From Pedobacter polysacchareus (GTDB lineage: Bacteria > Bacteroidota > Bacteroidia > Sphingobacteriales > Sphingobacteriaceae), in contig NZ_JAHYSS010000003.1 of the NCBI RefSeq assembly GCF_019802255.1, positions 372,001 through 436,000 on the forward strand: DNA of 64,000 bases, read 5' to 3'. Below are positions 8,090 through 16,003 of this stretch, piece by piece (positions within the stretch are counted from its first letter, which is position 1; the number at the start of each line of letters is the position of its first letter). The position numbers were made by a program, and so were the translations under genes. The notes below the pieces were generated by a model, which was given only the letters and a program-made list of their open reading frames with translations, was not told the DNA's origin and ran no database searches.

Positions 8090-9346
8090 TTAATATTCTA
8101 CATGATAATCTTTTTTGAATGCCTGTCCAGACCATGCTTTTTTAGCCGTCCAATCCGCTGCTGGAGCCGTCCAGAATTCATTGTCGGCTGGTAATCCTAG
8201 AGGCAAAAAGCCAAGTGTTGCCATGTACAAACTCCCAGTTGAGGTGTAACTATCGGCAATACCTGGCTGCGAGCCACAGAAACCCAATACTAACCAACCG
8301 ACTTTATCAAAGTTATCACATTGCTCAAACATGCGGTGCATCACTGCGGTAAGACCAGATCTCACTTGTGCAGGGCTGATTTGTGTGGGTAATTTATCCA
8401 TCAAAGCGACCTGACCTAGGGCCTGAAACGCAGCGGTACGGTAAGTGACAGACCTGCCCATTGCTGGATACGTCCCATCTGGCCCAATGATCCGCTCTGA
8501 AAACTCTGAATAGCGAACCATGCGTTTTACCGCAGTATCATACATCTCTGTAGTAATTCTTTTCTTATCTGATAATACTTTGAAAAAATCAACCAGCATG
8601 GGGTGGATCACATAGGAGTTGTAGTAATCGATACTTAAGCTGGGGCCATCGCTGTACCAGCCATCTCCCTGATACCATTCCAGGATTTTCCTTTTTGCGA
8701 AATCCAGTCGTGCGGGATCGGGTTGTTCGCCAATACTCAGCAGGAAAGCCTCATTGATTCCAGCAAAAAGCAACCAGTTGTTATAAGCGCCTGTGCGTGT
8801 TCTTAAAGCTTTAAATTCCTCGGCAATTCTCGACTTCGTTAGGGCATCTAATGGTTCCCACAATGCTTTTGGTGCTCTCAGAAATGCCTGAGCCATATAA
8901 GCCGCATCTACAATCGGCTGGCTCTCCGTTCTAAAATTCAGGTAGTCAGGATTTGCCGGATCTACGGCATTTGCAATGCCTTTTAGTAATGCCAAACGCA
9001 GTTTCTTACGCATCAGACCTTCCTTTGTCTCCTCATCAGGCAAAGCGAGCCATGGCGCTACCCCTGCCATGGTGCGGCCGACAGCTTCCAGGTAAGTTAC
9101 TTTTTTAAAGAAATCTGTGCTTTGGCCAGGAGGTACTTCTACCGGCATATTTTTTTTCAAAGTACCATCCGCGAGATTTAAGATCACGGGTGAGGATATT
9201 TTATACAGGAGTTCTGCCCAATATTGACGGTCCTGAGCGCCAGTTGTCACGTGGTTTTGTTTCGTTTTTTTTGAGGATTGCGCCTGAACAAAAGGACTAG
9301 CCATAAGAATGGCCACCATCAAAAACATGCTTTTAAGTTTATTCAT
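8090..9346 (-). CDS. DUF2264 domain glycan-degradation protein
   Basis: A 418-residue exported protein with a signal peptide ending near FVQAQ. The rest matches the DUF2264 family, predicted to be an alpha/alpha toroid: EAVGRTMAGVAPWLALP, YNNWLLFAGINEAFLL and GWYSDGPSLSIDYYNSYVIHPML are typical blocks. From memory, family members are grouped by CAZy with uronic-acid-releasing hydrolases (GH154), which suits the neighbour. It lies 18 bases behind the GH105 gene and is almost certainly co-transcribed with it. The two may act in sequence on rhamnogalacturonan- or uronate-containing oligosaccharides in the periplasm. The exact reaction is unproven. Confidence 0.82.
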   Translation of the reverse strand: MNKLKSMFLMVAILMASPFVQAQSSKKTKQNHVTTGAQDRQYWAELLYKISSPVILNLADGTLKKNMPVEVPPGQSTDFFKKVTYLEAVGRTMAGVAPWLALPDEETKEGLMRKKLRLALLKGIANAVDPANPDYLNFRTESQPIVDAAYMAQAFLRAPKALWEPLDALTKSRIAEEFKALRTRTGAYNNWLLFAGINEAFLLSIGEQPDPARLDFAKRKILEWYQGDGWYSDGPSLSIDYYNSYVIHPMLVDFFKVLSDKKRITTEMYDTAVKRMVRYSEFSERIIGPDGTYPAMGRSVTYRTAAFQALGQVALMDKLPTQISPAQVRSGLTAVMHRMFEQCDNFDKVGWLVLGFCGSQPGIADSYTSTGSLYMATLGFLPLGLPADNEFWTAPAADWTAKKAWSGQAFKKDYHVEY

Positions 9347-9364
9347 TAATCAAGGTCTTTAGGG

Positions 9365-10729
9365 TTATTTAGCACTAATTTGAAAATATCTACTCGTTCC
9401 ACTGGAAAGGTCTACGCTAAAACGCAATGCCTGCGGAACCTCATTTACTGAAGTAATTACCACAGGGATAAATTCGCCTGTTGCCCCATCTCTAACTAAT
9501 ATTTTTTTTGGTTTCTTTTTCTTAACCTTCTTAGCGAGATCAGACCAGTTCAATGCGACCTCCATTTTTTTTGCTGCTGCAGTTCCATTGTAAACTTCTT
9601 TAATGAATACCTTTTCTTTATGGTTTAGGTACAAAGGCAGCATTTCGCTCCCGGCTAGCAGGAAAGCCCCAACGCCATATACATCCGTATCGTCATAGCC
9701 TACTTTATCAGGTGCAGCACCTTGTGCCTGTACATAGCCTAATTTCCCATCTGGATGTACTGCAGTAGTCATCGCTAACCATGCTTTGTTCAGCACTGGC
9801 AGGTATTTTTTGTCTGCAAGCAAGTGGTTGTTGACGCCCCAGGCCATCGCATAACAAATGAAACCGGTACCACTGGTTTCTTTAGATGGGTAGCTTTCAG
9901 GATCTAGCAAGCTCGCATGCCAACTCCCATCAGGCTGCTGCAAAGCGGCCAGCTTCTCCGACATGCTCACAAATAACTGCTCTAGATTTTTTCTTTCCGG
10001 ATGGGTTGCAGGCATCACAGAAAGCACTCTAACCAGCCCTCCGATTACCCATCCATTGCCACGTCCCCAAAAAACCTTTTTTCCATTCTTTTCCTTTTTG
10101 CCAAAATACCTGCTGTCTCTGTAGTACAAATCTTCGTCTTTATCATAAAGATATTCCGTTGATTTATTCCATAACTGCAGGGCCTTATTGAGGTATTTAG
10201 GATCAGCAGTGGCTTCCGTTAAATAAGCCAATGCGGGTGGCCCCATAAACAAAGCGTCACACCAGGCCCACTCTCTTAAATGAATGCGGTTTTTCCATTC
10301 CAGACTTTCTGTATGCGGCAGCATGGTAATGGTATCTGCCAATGCCTTAAAATCAGCAATATATTTAGGGTCTTTATAAATGGTATACAATTGGGAATAC
10401 AGCTGTCCGACACAATAGTCGTCTGCAAAATGGCGGTAATGCCCGACCTCCCATTTATTATCCTCTCCTATCTGAATCAATTTTCGGTAATAACGTTCAT
10501 CGTTGGCCAGCTTGGCCCAGGCCATCATCCCGGTATACATAGCACCACTTGTCCAGTCTTTTTTAGGATTTTTCCATCCGGCTGTCTCCAGGTGCTTCCA
10601 TTGCCAGTCGGCCACTTTTTTCATTTGATAGAAAATAGAGTCTCCTGATAATTTAGTTGTTTGACTCCTGGCAACCCCTGCACCTAACAGCAGGGGAATC
10701 AAGAGTATTAAAAATGTTTGTTTACGCAT
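9365..10729 (-). CDS. GH105 unsaturated (rhamno)galacturonyl hydrolase
   Basis: A 454-residue exported enzyme with a signal peptide ending near VARSQ. The catalytic domain is of the GH88/GH105 alpha6/alpha6-barrel type: WKNRIHLREWAWCDALFMGPPALAYL, FWGRGNGWVIGGLVRVL and WHASLLDPESYPSKETSGTGF are hallmark blocks of YteR/YesR-like enzymes. These remove the unsaturated uronic acid left at the non-reducing end by polysaccharide lyases. About 90 C-terminal residues form an extra, probably beta, extension. It is first in an operon with the DUF2264 gene. Two LacI-type operators at 10910 and 11079 lie in its long upstream region. Confidence 0.87.
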   Translation of the reverse strand: MRKQTFLILLIPLLLGAGVARSQTTKLSGDSIFYQMKKVADWQWKHLETAGWKNPKKDWTSGAMYTGMMAWAKLANDERYYRKLIQIGEDNKWEVGHYRHFADDYCVGQLYSQLYTIYKDPKYIADFKALADTITMLPHTESLEWKNRIHLREWAWCDALFMGPPALAYLTEATADPKYLNKALQLWNKSTEYLYDKDEDLYYRDSRYFGKKEKNGKKVFWGRGNGWVIGGLVRVLSVMPATHPERKNLEQLFVSMSEKLAALQQPDGSWHASLLDPESYPSKETSGTGFICYAMAWGVNNHLLADKKYLPVLNKAWLAMTTAVHPDGKLGYVQAQGAAPDKVGYDDTDVYGVGAFLLAGSEMLPLYLNHKEKVFIKEVYNGTAAAKKMEVALNWSDLAKKVKKKKPKKILVRDGATGEFIPVVITSVNEVPQALRFSVDLSSGTSRYFQISAK

Positions 10730-10909
10730 TGGTTTAATTTGGTGTTTGGTTGTTTTATTCTGCTGCTTAATGAAGCTAAAAAAATGTAATCGTTTTCATA
10801 AAGCCAGGCCTCAACGAACATACGCTTGCTTTTTTGCCATTATTTCAGTTCTATACCTAATATTACGTCAGGAAGGAGCTTAAAAAAAAGAATTTGCATA
10901 CTGATATAG

Positions 10910-10923
10910 CGCAAACGTTTGCA
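10910..10923. promoter_or_regulatory. LacI-type operator 1 of the GH105 operon
   Basis: The core GCAAACGTTTGC (10911-10922) is a perfect 12-bp palindrome about 180 bases upstream of the GH105 start. It is the best copy of the motif in the window and defines the consensus. Confidence 0.65.
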
Positions 10924-11038
10924 GAATTTAACGACGTGTTTTCATTCCCTGCTTTCTATCCAATAATTCATCTATAGATCCTCCTGTAGAAGACAGATTA
11001 GGCTCACAAAACGGGGTCGTTTTGCTGAAAAGAAAAAT

Positions 11039-11070
11039 ATCCCTGGCCTTAAGTAATTTAGACCAGGGAT
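11039..11070 (-). terminator. Rho-independent terminator of the GMC operon
   Basis: On the minus strand an imperfect long hairpin with perfect outer arms ATCCCTGG and CCAGGGAT is followed directly by a T-rich run (ATTTTTCTTTTC). It lies about 30 bases after the stop of the gluconate-dehydrogenase-type small subunit, and insulates the GH105 promoter from it. Confidence 0.7.
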
Positions 11071-11078
11071 ATCTCAAC

Positions 11079-11090
11079 GCAAACGTTTGT
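11079..11090. promoter_or_regulatory. LacI-type operator 2 of the GH105 operon
   Basis: GCAAACGTTTGT matches the 10911 site at 11 of 12 positions, 168 bases away. Two sites at such spacing could support looping by a tetrameric LacI-type protein. It lies only ten bases from the stop codon of the upstream gene. Confidence 0.55.
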
Positions 11091-11100
11091 TTGGGTGTAT

Positions 11101-11664
11101 TTAGGCCCAGGATTTATCCCCTTTTTTATAGGGAACACTCCCTTCAAACCGACCCGGTGCGGCCACATAACGCATGGCCTTTGTTACCCCCACTTCAGAA
11201 GTAAAATATCCAAAGAAAGCCAGCTGCTTCATCATCGTAAAATAATGAGAAGGCAAATCTCCTTTGTTTACCTGGTAGTCTTTTGCTGCTTTATCCAATG
11301 CGAGCAACAGGGACAGGCGCTGCGCAGCGCTTGCTTTTAGAAAGTCTGTTCCATGCATTTTTTTGCAGGCTGCATCCAGCTGTGTAATCCCCTCCTTAAA
11401 AACTTTCTGGTCTTTTGCTTCATAGCAATCATCCACGATAACAGTCATGAATGCGCCAACTTTTGCCGCTTTTGCACCCGGACTCTTAGCCGTGTCAGGC
11501 AGTATCGTATCGGCTACTTCGTCTAAAAAGGACTGATCCTGCTCCGTAAATAAGCTTGGCCTTGCTGTTTTGTTAGGACTGCAGCCAGTCAGCAGCACAT
11601 CAGCGCCAATCATTGCCCCACCCGTAAGCAAAGCGATCATTTTTAAAAGTTCTCTTCTATCCAT
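11101..11664 (-). CDS. Gluconate 2-dehydrogenase subunit 3-family protein
   Basis: A 187-residue small subunit that accompanies membrane-associated GMC-type sugar dehydrogenases. The N-terminus MDRRELLKMIALLTGGAMI resembles a Tat signal and ends in a lipobox-like LLTGC, so it may be exported folded together with its FAD partner and lipid-anchored. Then comes the family core LFTEQDQSFLDEVADTILPDT, in which the spacing PDT/SPGAK is typical. It follows the GMC oxidoreductase gene after four bases. In characterised systems this subunit helps export and stabilise the catalytic subunit. A terminator lies just downstream. Confidence 0.85.
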   Translation of the reverse strand: MDRRELLKMIALLTGGAMIGADVLLTGCSPNKTARPSLFTEQDQSFLDEVADTILPDTAKSPGAKAAKVGAFMTVIVDDCYEAKDQKVFKEGITQLDAACKKMHGTDFLKASAAQRLSLLLALDKAAKDYQVNKGDLPSHYFTMMKQLAFFGYFTSEVGVTKAMRYVAAPGRFEGSVPYKKGDKSWA

Positions 11665-11668
11665 AAAA

Positions 11669-13348
11669 TCAGCTGTTATTTTTCTTTAATTCGGACACGG
11701 CATGATCCACTGCCCTGGCGGTTAAAGCCATATAAGTAAGGGACGGATTCTGACAAGCAGAGGAGGTCATGCAGGCACCATCGGTCACGTAAACATTAGT
11801 ACAATCCCATACCTGGTTCCATTTATTCAGCACCGAAGTTTTTGGATCTCTACCCATTCTTACAGTGCCCATTTCATGAATCCCATGCCCTAAAGCATGG
11901 CCACCATCATAGGTATTCACGTTTTTCACACCTGACGCTTCCAACATGGCACGCATTTCCTCCTGCATATCTTTGCGCATTTTCAACTCATTCTCTTTCA
12001 ATTCGGCATCCATATTCAATACCGGCAGTCCCCATTTGTCTTTCACCATTTTATCAAGGGATATTTTATTTTCATGGTATGGAAGGATTTCACCAAAGCC
12101 GGTTGCGCCGATCGTCCATTGACCCGGTTCGGTTAAAGCATCTTTTAAGTCGCCGCCAAGCTGTAATTCGGCGATCTCCCTACCCCATCCTTGTCGGCTA
12201 GCGCCTCCCTGATAGCCAAAACCACGCAGGTAATCCCGTTTATCGCCACCTAGATTGACAAACCTTGGAATATAAAAACCATTCGCTCTTCTACCGTACA
12301 CATATTGGTCTTCAAAACCTTCTACGGTTCCAGAAGCCCCAATATTATAGTGGTGGTCCATCACATTGTGCCCTAATTCTCCACTGCTGCTGCCCATACC
12401 TTCTGGCCAAACCTCAGTTGCGGAATTCATCAGAATCCAGGCGGTATTTAAGGTCGAAGCACATAGAAAGACAAGCTTACTTTTAAACTCGATAGTTTGA
12501 TTGGTTTCTGTATCCAAAACCTCTACACCTGTTGCCTTTTTAGCATTCTTATCGTATAGTACCTCCTTTACCAATGAGTAAGGCCGAACGGTCAGATTTC
12601 CAGTTTTCATGGCAGCGGGTAAAGTAGAAGATTGTGTGCTAAAATATCCACCAAACGGACATCCTTCCCAGCAGCGATTCCTAAACTGGCATTTTGTTCT
12701 GCCGGGAATCCCGGCGGTCAGGTTGGCCACCCTGCCAATGATTAAATGCCTTTTTTCATGGTATTCTTTTTTTATTCTTTCGGCAATGTCTTTTTCCACA
12801 CAATTCAACTCCATAGGCGGTAAAAACTGACCATCAGGCAATTGGGGAAGCTGCTCAATAGAGCCGCTGATTCCTGCAAATTTCTCTACATGGTCGTACC
12901 ATGGGGCGAGGTCATCATAGCCAATTGGCCATGGAACGCCGACATTATCTTTTTCATTAGCTTCGAAATCCATCGGACTCCAGCGGTAAGACTGCCTACC
13001 CCATAGAATAGAGCGACCACCCATTCGGTAGCTGCGCCACCAGGTAAAAGGTTTGGTTTCTGTATAAGGACAGTCCTGTTCATTTGCCCAGCCATCCATG
13101 ACTTCTTCGGCAGCTGCCCAACCCCGGTGAATCACCGGATAATTCTTTTTCTGTTCTTGTGTGGTACGGCCATGATGTTCCATTTCCCAGGGATTTTTCT
13201 GAGCGGTCTTATAATCTTTAACATGATCATAAGGCCCTCCCCGTTCTAACATCAGTACTTTTAGTCCTTTTTCACAGAGTTCTTTTGCAGCCCAACCTCC
13301 GCTTATGCCGGAACCGACAACAATGGCATCGTAAGTGTTATTTTCCAA
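11669..13348 (-). CDS. GMC-family FAD-dependent sugar/alcohol oxidoreductase
   Basis: A 559-residue flavoprotein. The FAD-binding motif IVVGSGISGGWAAKEL is at the N-terminus and MLERGG closes the dinucleotide fold. WGRQSYRWSPMDFE and CWEGCPFGGYFSTQSS follow. The C-terminal GMC_oxred_C domain has GHGIHEMGTVRMG, with the catalytic His region, and ACQNPSLTYMALTARA. It belongs to the gluconate 2-dehydrogenase large-subunit/glucose-fructose-oxidoreductase-like group and should oxidise a sugar or glycoside at the periplasmic face. It has no signal of its own and probably rides on the small subunit encoded four bases downstream. It is divergent from an AraC regulator. Confidence 0.87.
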   Translation of the reverse strand: MENNTYDAIVVGSGISGGWAAKELCEKGLKVLMLERGGPYDHVKDYKTAQKNPWEMEHHGRTTQEQKKNYPVIHRGWAAAEEVMDGWANEQDCPYTETKPFTWWRSYRMGGRSILWGRQSYRWSPMDFEANEKDNVGVPWPIGYDDLAPWYDHVEKFAGISGSIEQLPQLPDGQFLPPMELNCVEKDIAERIKKEYHEKRHLIIGRVANLTAGIPGRTKCQFRNRCWEGCPFGGYFSTQSSTLPAAMKTGNLTVRPYSLVKEVLYDKNAKKATGVEVLDTETNQTIEFKSKLVFLCASTLNTAWILMNSATEVWPEGMGSSSGELGHNVMDHHYNIGASGTVEGFEDQYVYGRRANGFYIPRFVNLGGDKRDYLRGFGYQGGASRQGWGREIAELQLGGDLKDALTEPGQWTIGATGFGEILPYHENKISLDKMVKDKWGLPVLNMDAELKENELKMRKDMQEEMRAMLEASGVKNVNTYDGGHALGHGIHEMGTVRMGRDPKTSVLNKWNQVWDCTNVYVTDGACMTSSACQNPSLTYMALTARAVDHAVSELKKNNS

Positions 13349-13390
13349 TTTGTGTGTGGTTTATTTTAATAAAATCGCCTGCACCCATCC

Positions 13391-13400
13391 TTAACGTTAA
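13391..13400. promoter_or_regulatory. TTAACGTTAA palindrome between divergent genes
   Basis: A perfect 10-bp palindrome 42 bases upstream of the GMC oxidoreductase gene, in the 190-base region shared with the AraC-type regulator. It may be a binding site, but AraC proteins usually bind direct repeats, so the link is weak. Confidence 0.25.
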
Positions 13401-13537
13401 TTTTAAATGTACCTAATTACATTGCTCCCATTCAACTGTTATATAGCTAAAAAAATATGCTATCTGATCAATTATTAGATTAAATAACCTTATTTTAGGT
13501 TAGAATAGCAGATGAAACAACACACAAAGCAGCCTTG

Positions 13538-14383
13538 ATGAAAACATTAATACAAAAAATTTATGTGGAAGAACATCATTCTTTTGCTTGTCGGACCTAT
13601 AAAACACCTCATTTTGAAACGGCCTGGCACAAGCATCTGGAATGTGAATTGATCCTGATCACCGCAGGAAATGGAACAGCTTTAATCGGTGATTATATAG
13701 GAGAATATAAGGAAGGAGATGTGTTTTTTCTGCAGAGCAATGTGCCGCATTGGTTCAGAAAACTACAGAATAATGCTATTGGCAGTGCCATTGTTCTTCA
13801 GTTTTTAAGCGATTTCTGGGGTGACGTTTTTTTATCCTTGCCGGAGATGAAACCTGTTGCAAGGCTATTAGGGCAAGAAAATACCGCCATTCAGTTACAA
13901 GGGGCATTGTCAGATGAGATCACTGCCATCATCCGGCAGCTCGAATATGCGGAGGGTCTGGATCGCATTCAGCTGCTTTTGAATGCCATGCTGCGCATCG
14001 GCAGTTCTAATGAATACCAGGTGGTCACGATGGCGAGCAGTACATCAAGTAGCTCTGCAGAAAATTCGGTTATAGAATCTGTCATAGATTACTCGTTTAA
14101 GCACTTCCTGAGTCCTATTTCTTTAAAGGAAATTTCCGGAATCACCAACATGTCTATCCCTGCTTTTTGCCGGTTCTTTAAACGCAACATAAAAAAAAGC
14201 TATCTTGATTTCCTGAAAGAGATCAGAATTGGACATGCCTGTAAGTTATTAAGGGATACGGATCGTGCAATTTTAGACATCTGTTACAACAGCGGTTACA
14301 ATAGCTGGGCGAATTTTAGTAAACAGTTTAAGGTAGTCTCCAAACTCAGTCCTTCAGCCTATAGAAAACAATATAAAAAATAA
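13538..14383 (+). CDS. AraC-family regulator with cupin sensor domain
   Basis: A 281-residue regulator. Residues about 20-100 form a cupin-like sensor (HKHLECELILITAGNGTALIGDY, GDVFFLQSNVPHWF) that usually binds a sugar. The C-terminal 100 residues hold the double helix-turn-helix of AraC/XylS proteins: ISLKEISGITNMSIPAFCRFFKR and DICYNSGYNSWANFSKQFK. The start is the ATG at 13538, one codon after a TTG. It is divergent from the GMC oxidoreductase operon and is its likely regulator. A convergent SusD gene follows, separated by a hairpin. Confidence 0.88.
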   Translation: MKTLIQKIYVEEHHSFACRTYKTPHFETAWHKHLECELILITAGNGTALIGDYIGEYKEGDVFFLQSNVPHWFRKLQNNAIGSAIVLQFLSDFWGDVFLSLPEMKPVARLLGQENTAIQLQGALSDEITAIIRQLEYAEGLDRIQLLLNAMLRIGSSNEYQVVTMASSTSSSSAENSVIESVIDYSFKHFLSPISLKEISGITNMSIPAFCRFFKRNIKKSYLDFLKEIRIGHACKLLRDTDRAILDICYNSGYNSWANFSKQFKVVSKLSPSAYRKQYKK

Positions 14384-14414
14384 GTACTGCTGTAAAATTA
14401 CTTTTCAGTAAAAG

Positions 14415-14450
14415 AAAAAACTCCCTTGAAACGTATTTCAAAGGAGTGTT
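14415..14450. terminator. Bidirectional terminator
   Basis: An inverted repeat, CTCCCTTGAAA and TTTCAAAGGAG, with a short CGTA loop, flanked by an A-run on the left and a T-rich stretch on the right. It lies between the convergent AraC and SusD genes and suits both. Confidence 0.65.
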
Positions 14451-14484
14451 TATGTTTAAGTTTATCAATGGATGCCGCTCACCA

Positions 14485-15993
14485 TTATTTTACTGCCCAG
14501 GTTAATCCATTTTGATTGTCCGCTCCAGCAAACTGACGCTGCAATGCGGCTTTTAAATTTACATCATTCACGGTATATTCTCCTGTTGGATAAGCCCATC
14601 TTGTTGGAATCAAATTATTATTGGCATTTGCAGGACCAATATCAAATTTTGGGACACCAGTTCTTCTATAATTGTAATAAGCTTCGCGACCAGAATTCTG
14701 AAAGAAAGCCACATATTTTTGTTCCAGAATCTGCTCCAAGCCTGCTTTAGTATTTCCGATGTACGCGTTTTTTGTCAGGAAAGCTGAAATTACAGGAGGC
14801 GTTGTGATGCCATAAAACTTGATGGATTCCGTAATGCCCTGCTCATAATAACTGGCTGCATTTCCAGATGCCCAGCCTCTGTTGATCCCTTCAGCGATGA
14901 TAAAATTAGTTTCTGACGCACCAAGCTGAACTGCAGGAATTCCCGATGGCGAGGAAAGCCAGTAGTCAAAATTAATCATGCTCAATTTTCCGGCAATGGC
15001 CTGATCTTTTAAAGTGGTCTGTAATTCGCCAGTGCGCCCTCCTTTAAATGAGCTAAATTGACTGGCATAACCAGGATCACCGCTTAATTTGGCGGAATCG
15101 GTCGGCAAAGCCACTACAAATACCCTTGGATCATTTGTTTTGGTCAGGATGTTCATATAGGTTGCACCCAGATTATTTCTAAGGTCTTTTTTCAATACTA
15201 CACCATTAGAAGGCCATAGCGGATAATTATTGGAAACATTCGAGGTATTGTAAACCAGCTGAAAATTATCCGCATTGCTCAGGATCAAAGGGTATTTAGC
15301 AGGATTAGATACAATTGCTGCAAACTGTTCTTTTATTTTCAAATCTGGCGTATCCTCCGCACGTTTACTTAAAGAGATCAGGATCCTCAAATGTAAGGAG
15401 TTGACCAGTTTCTGCCATTTGGCAAGATCGCCACCATAAAAGAAATCACCATCTACCTTCGTCTGCGCCAATACAAAAGGTGTTAAATTCGTGTTCGCTT
15501 CTTCCAGCAATTGCAGCGACTGGCGGTAAACTTCTTTTTGTTCATCGTATTTCGGCTTGAAATTAGCCTCTGACGCACCTTTTAAAGCCTCACTCATTGG
15601 AATATCGCCAAACATTTCTGTAGCAGAAATAAAGAAATAAGCTTTGAAAAACTTGGCGAGTGCCAGGTATGCTGCAGCAGGTTCCCCCACTCTCATCGCT
15701 TCGATTTCCATGCGCTGCACGTTTCTCAATTGCGTATAAGCTGCATAATCTGAAGTGGTCCAATTGTAAGACTGGTTTCCATAGTAAGCTTCGTTCATCA
15801 CCATAAACTGATTATGGCGCTGGTCTGTGGTCCATGGTGCTTGTGAGCTGTTTAACAGTAAGCCTGTAAAAATCAGCTTCGGCGAAACATTTAAGATGGC
15901 TGCAGGATCTTTTTGCAATTCTTCCGTTTTCTTGCAGGAAGAACATGCGATGATCAGCATGCCTGCTAATATTGAATATATTTTAGTTTTCAT
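14485..15993 (-). CDS. SusD/RagB-like outer-membrane lipoprotein (SusD-like_2 type)
   Basis: A 502-residue surface lipoprotein that forms the lid of a SusC transporter. The signal peptide ends in a lipobox region rich in cysteine (IIACSSCKK). Sequence blocks such as MNEAYYGNQSYNWTTSDYAAYTQLRN and AKFFKAYFFISATEMFGDIPMSEAL place it in the SusD-like_2 branch, whose members often serve non-starch nutrients. The C-terminus has YYNYRRTGVPKF and RWAYP, typical of the family. I chose MKTKIYS (15993), ten bases after the SusC stop, over an in-frame ATG eight codons upstream that overlaps SusC. The upstream element shared with a phosphonatase-like gene hints at a phosphonate-type ligand. Confidence 0.88.
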   Translation of the reverse strand: MKTKIYSILAGMLIIACSSCKKTEELQKDPAAILNVSPKLIFTGLLLNSSQAPWTTDQRHNQFMVMNEAYYGNQSYNWTTSDYAAYTQLRNVQRMEIEAMRVGEPAAAYLALAKFFKAYFFISATEMFGDIPMSEALKGASEANFKPKYDEQKEVYRQSLQLLEEANTNLTPFVLAQTKVDGDFFYGGDLAKWQKLVNSLHLRILISLSKRAEDTPDLKIKEQFAAIVSNPAKYPLILSNADNFQLVYNTSNVSNNYPLWPSNGVVLKKDLRNNLGATYMNILTKTNDPRVFVVALPTDSAKLSGDPGYASQFSSFKGGRTGELQTTLKDQAIAGKLSMINFDYWLSSPSGIPAVQLGASETNFIIAEGINRGWASGNAASYYEQGITESIKFYGITTPPVISAFLTKNAYIGNTKAGLEQILEQKYVAFFQNSGREAYYNYRRTGVPKFDIGPANANNNLIPTRWAYPTGEYTVNDVNLKAALQRQFAGADNQNGLTWAVK

Positions 15994-16003
15994 AAGTCTA
16001 ATT

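Larger units (their letters stand above)
10730..11100. other. Upstream region of the GH105 operon
   Basis: This 371-base gap contains two GCAAACGTTTG(C/T) operators, the terminator of the GMC operon, and near 10788-10799 a weaker site reading GAAAACGATTAC on the minus strand. A TACATTTT stretch next to the last is a possible -7 element. No coding signal is visible. Confidence 0.5.

Noticed and set aside
10788..10799. GAAAACGATTAC as a third operator of the GH105 operon
   Set aside because: Only 8 of 12 positions match the consensus and the palindrome is poor.
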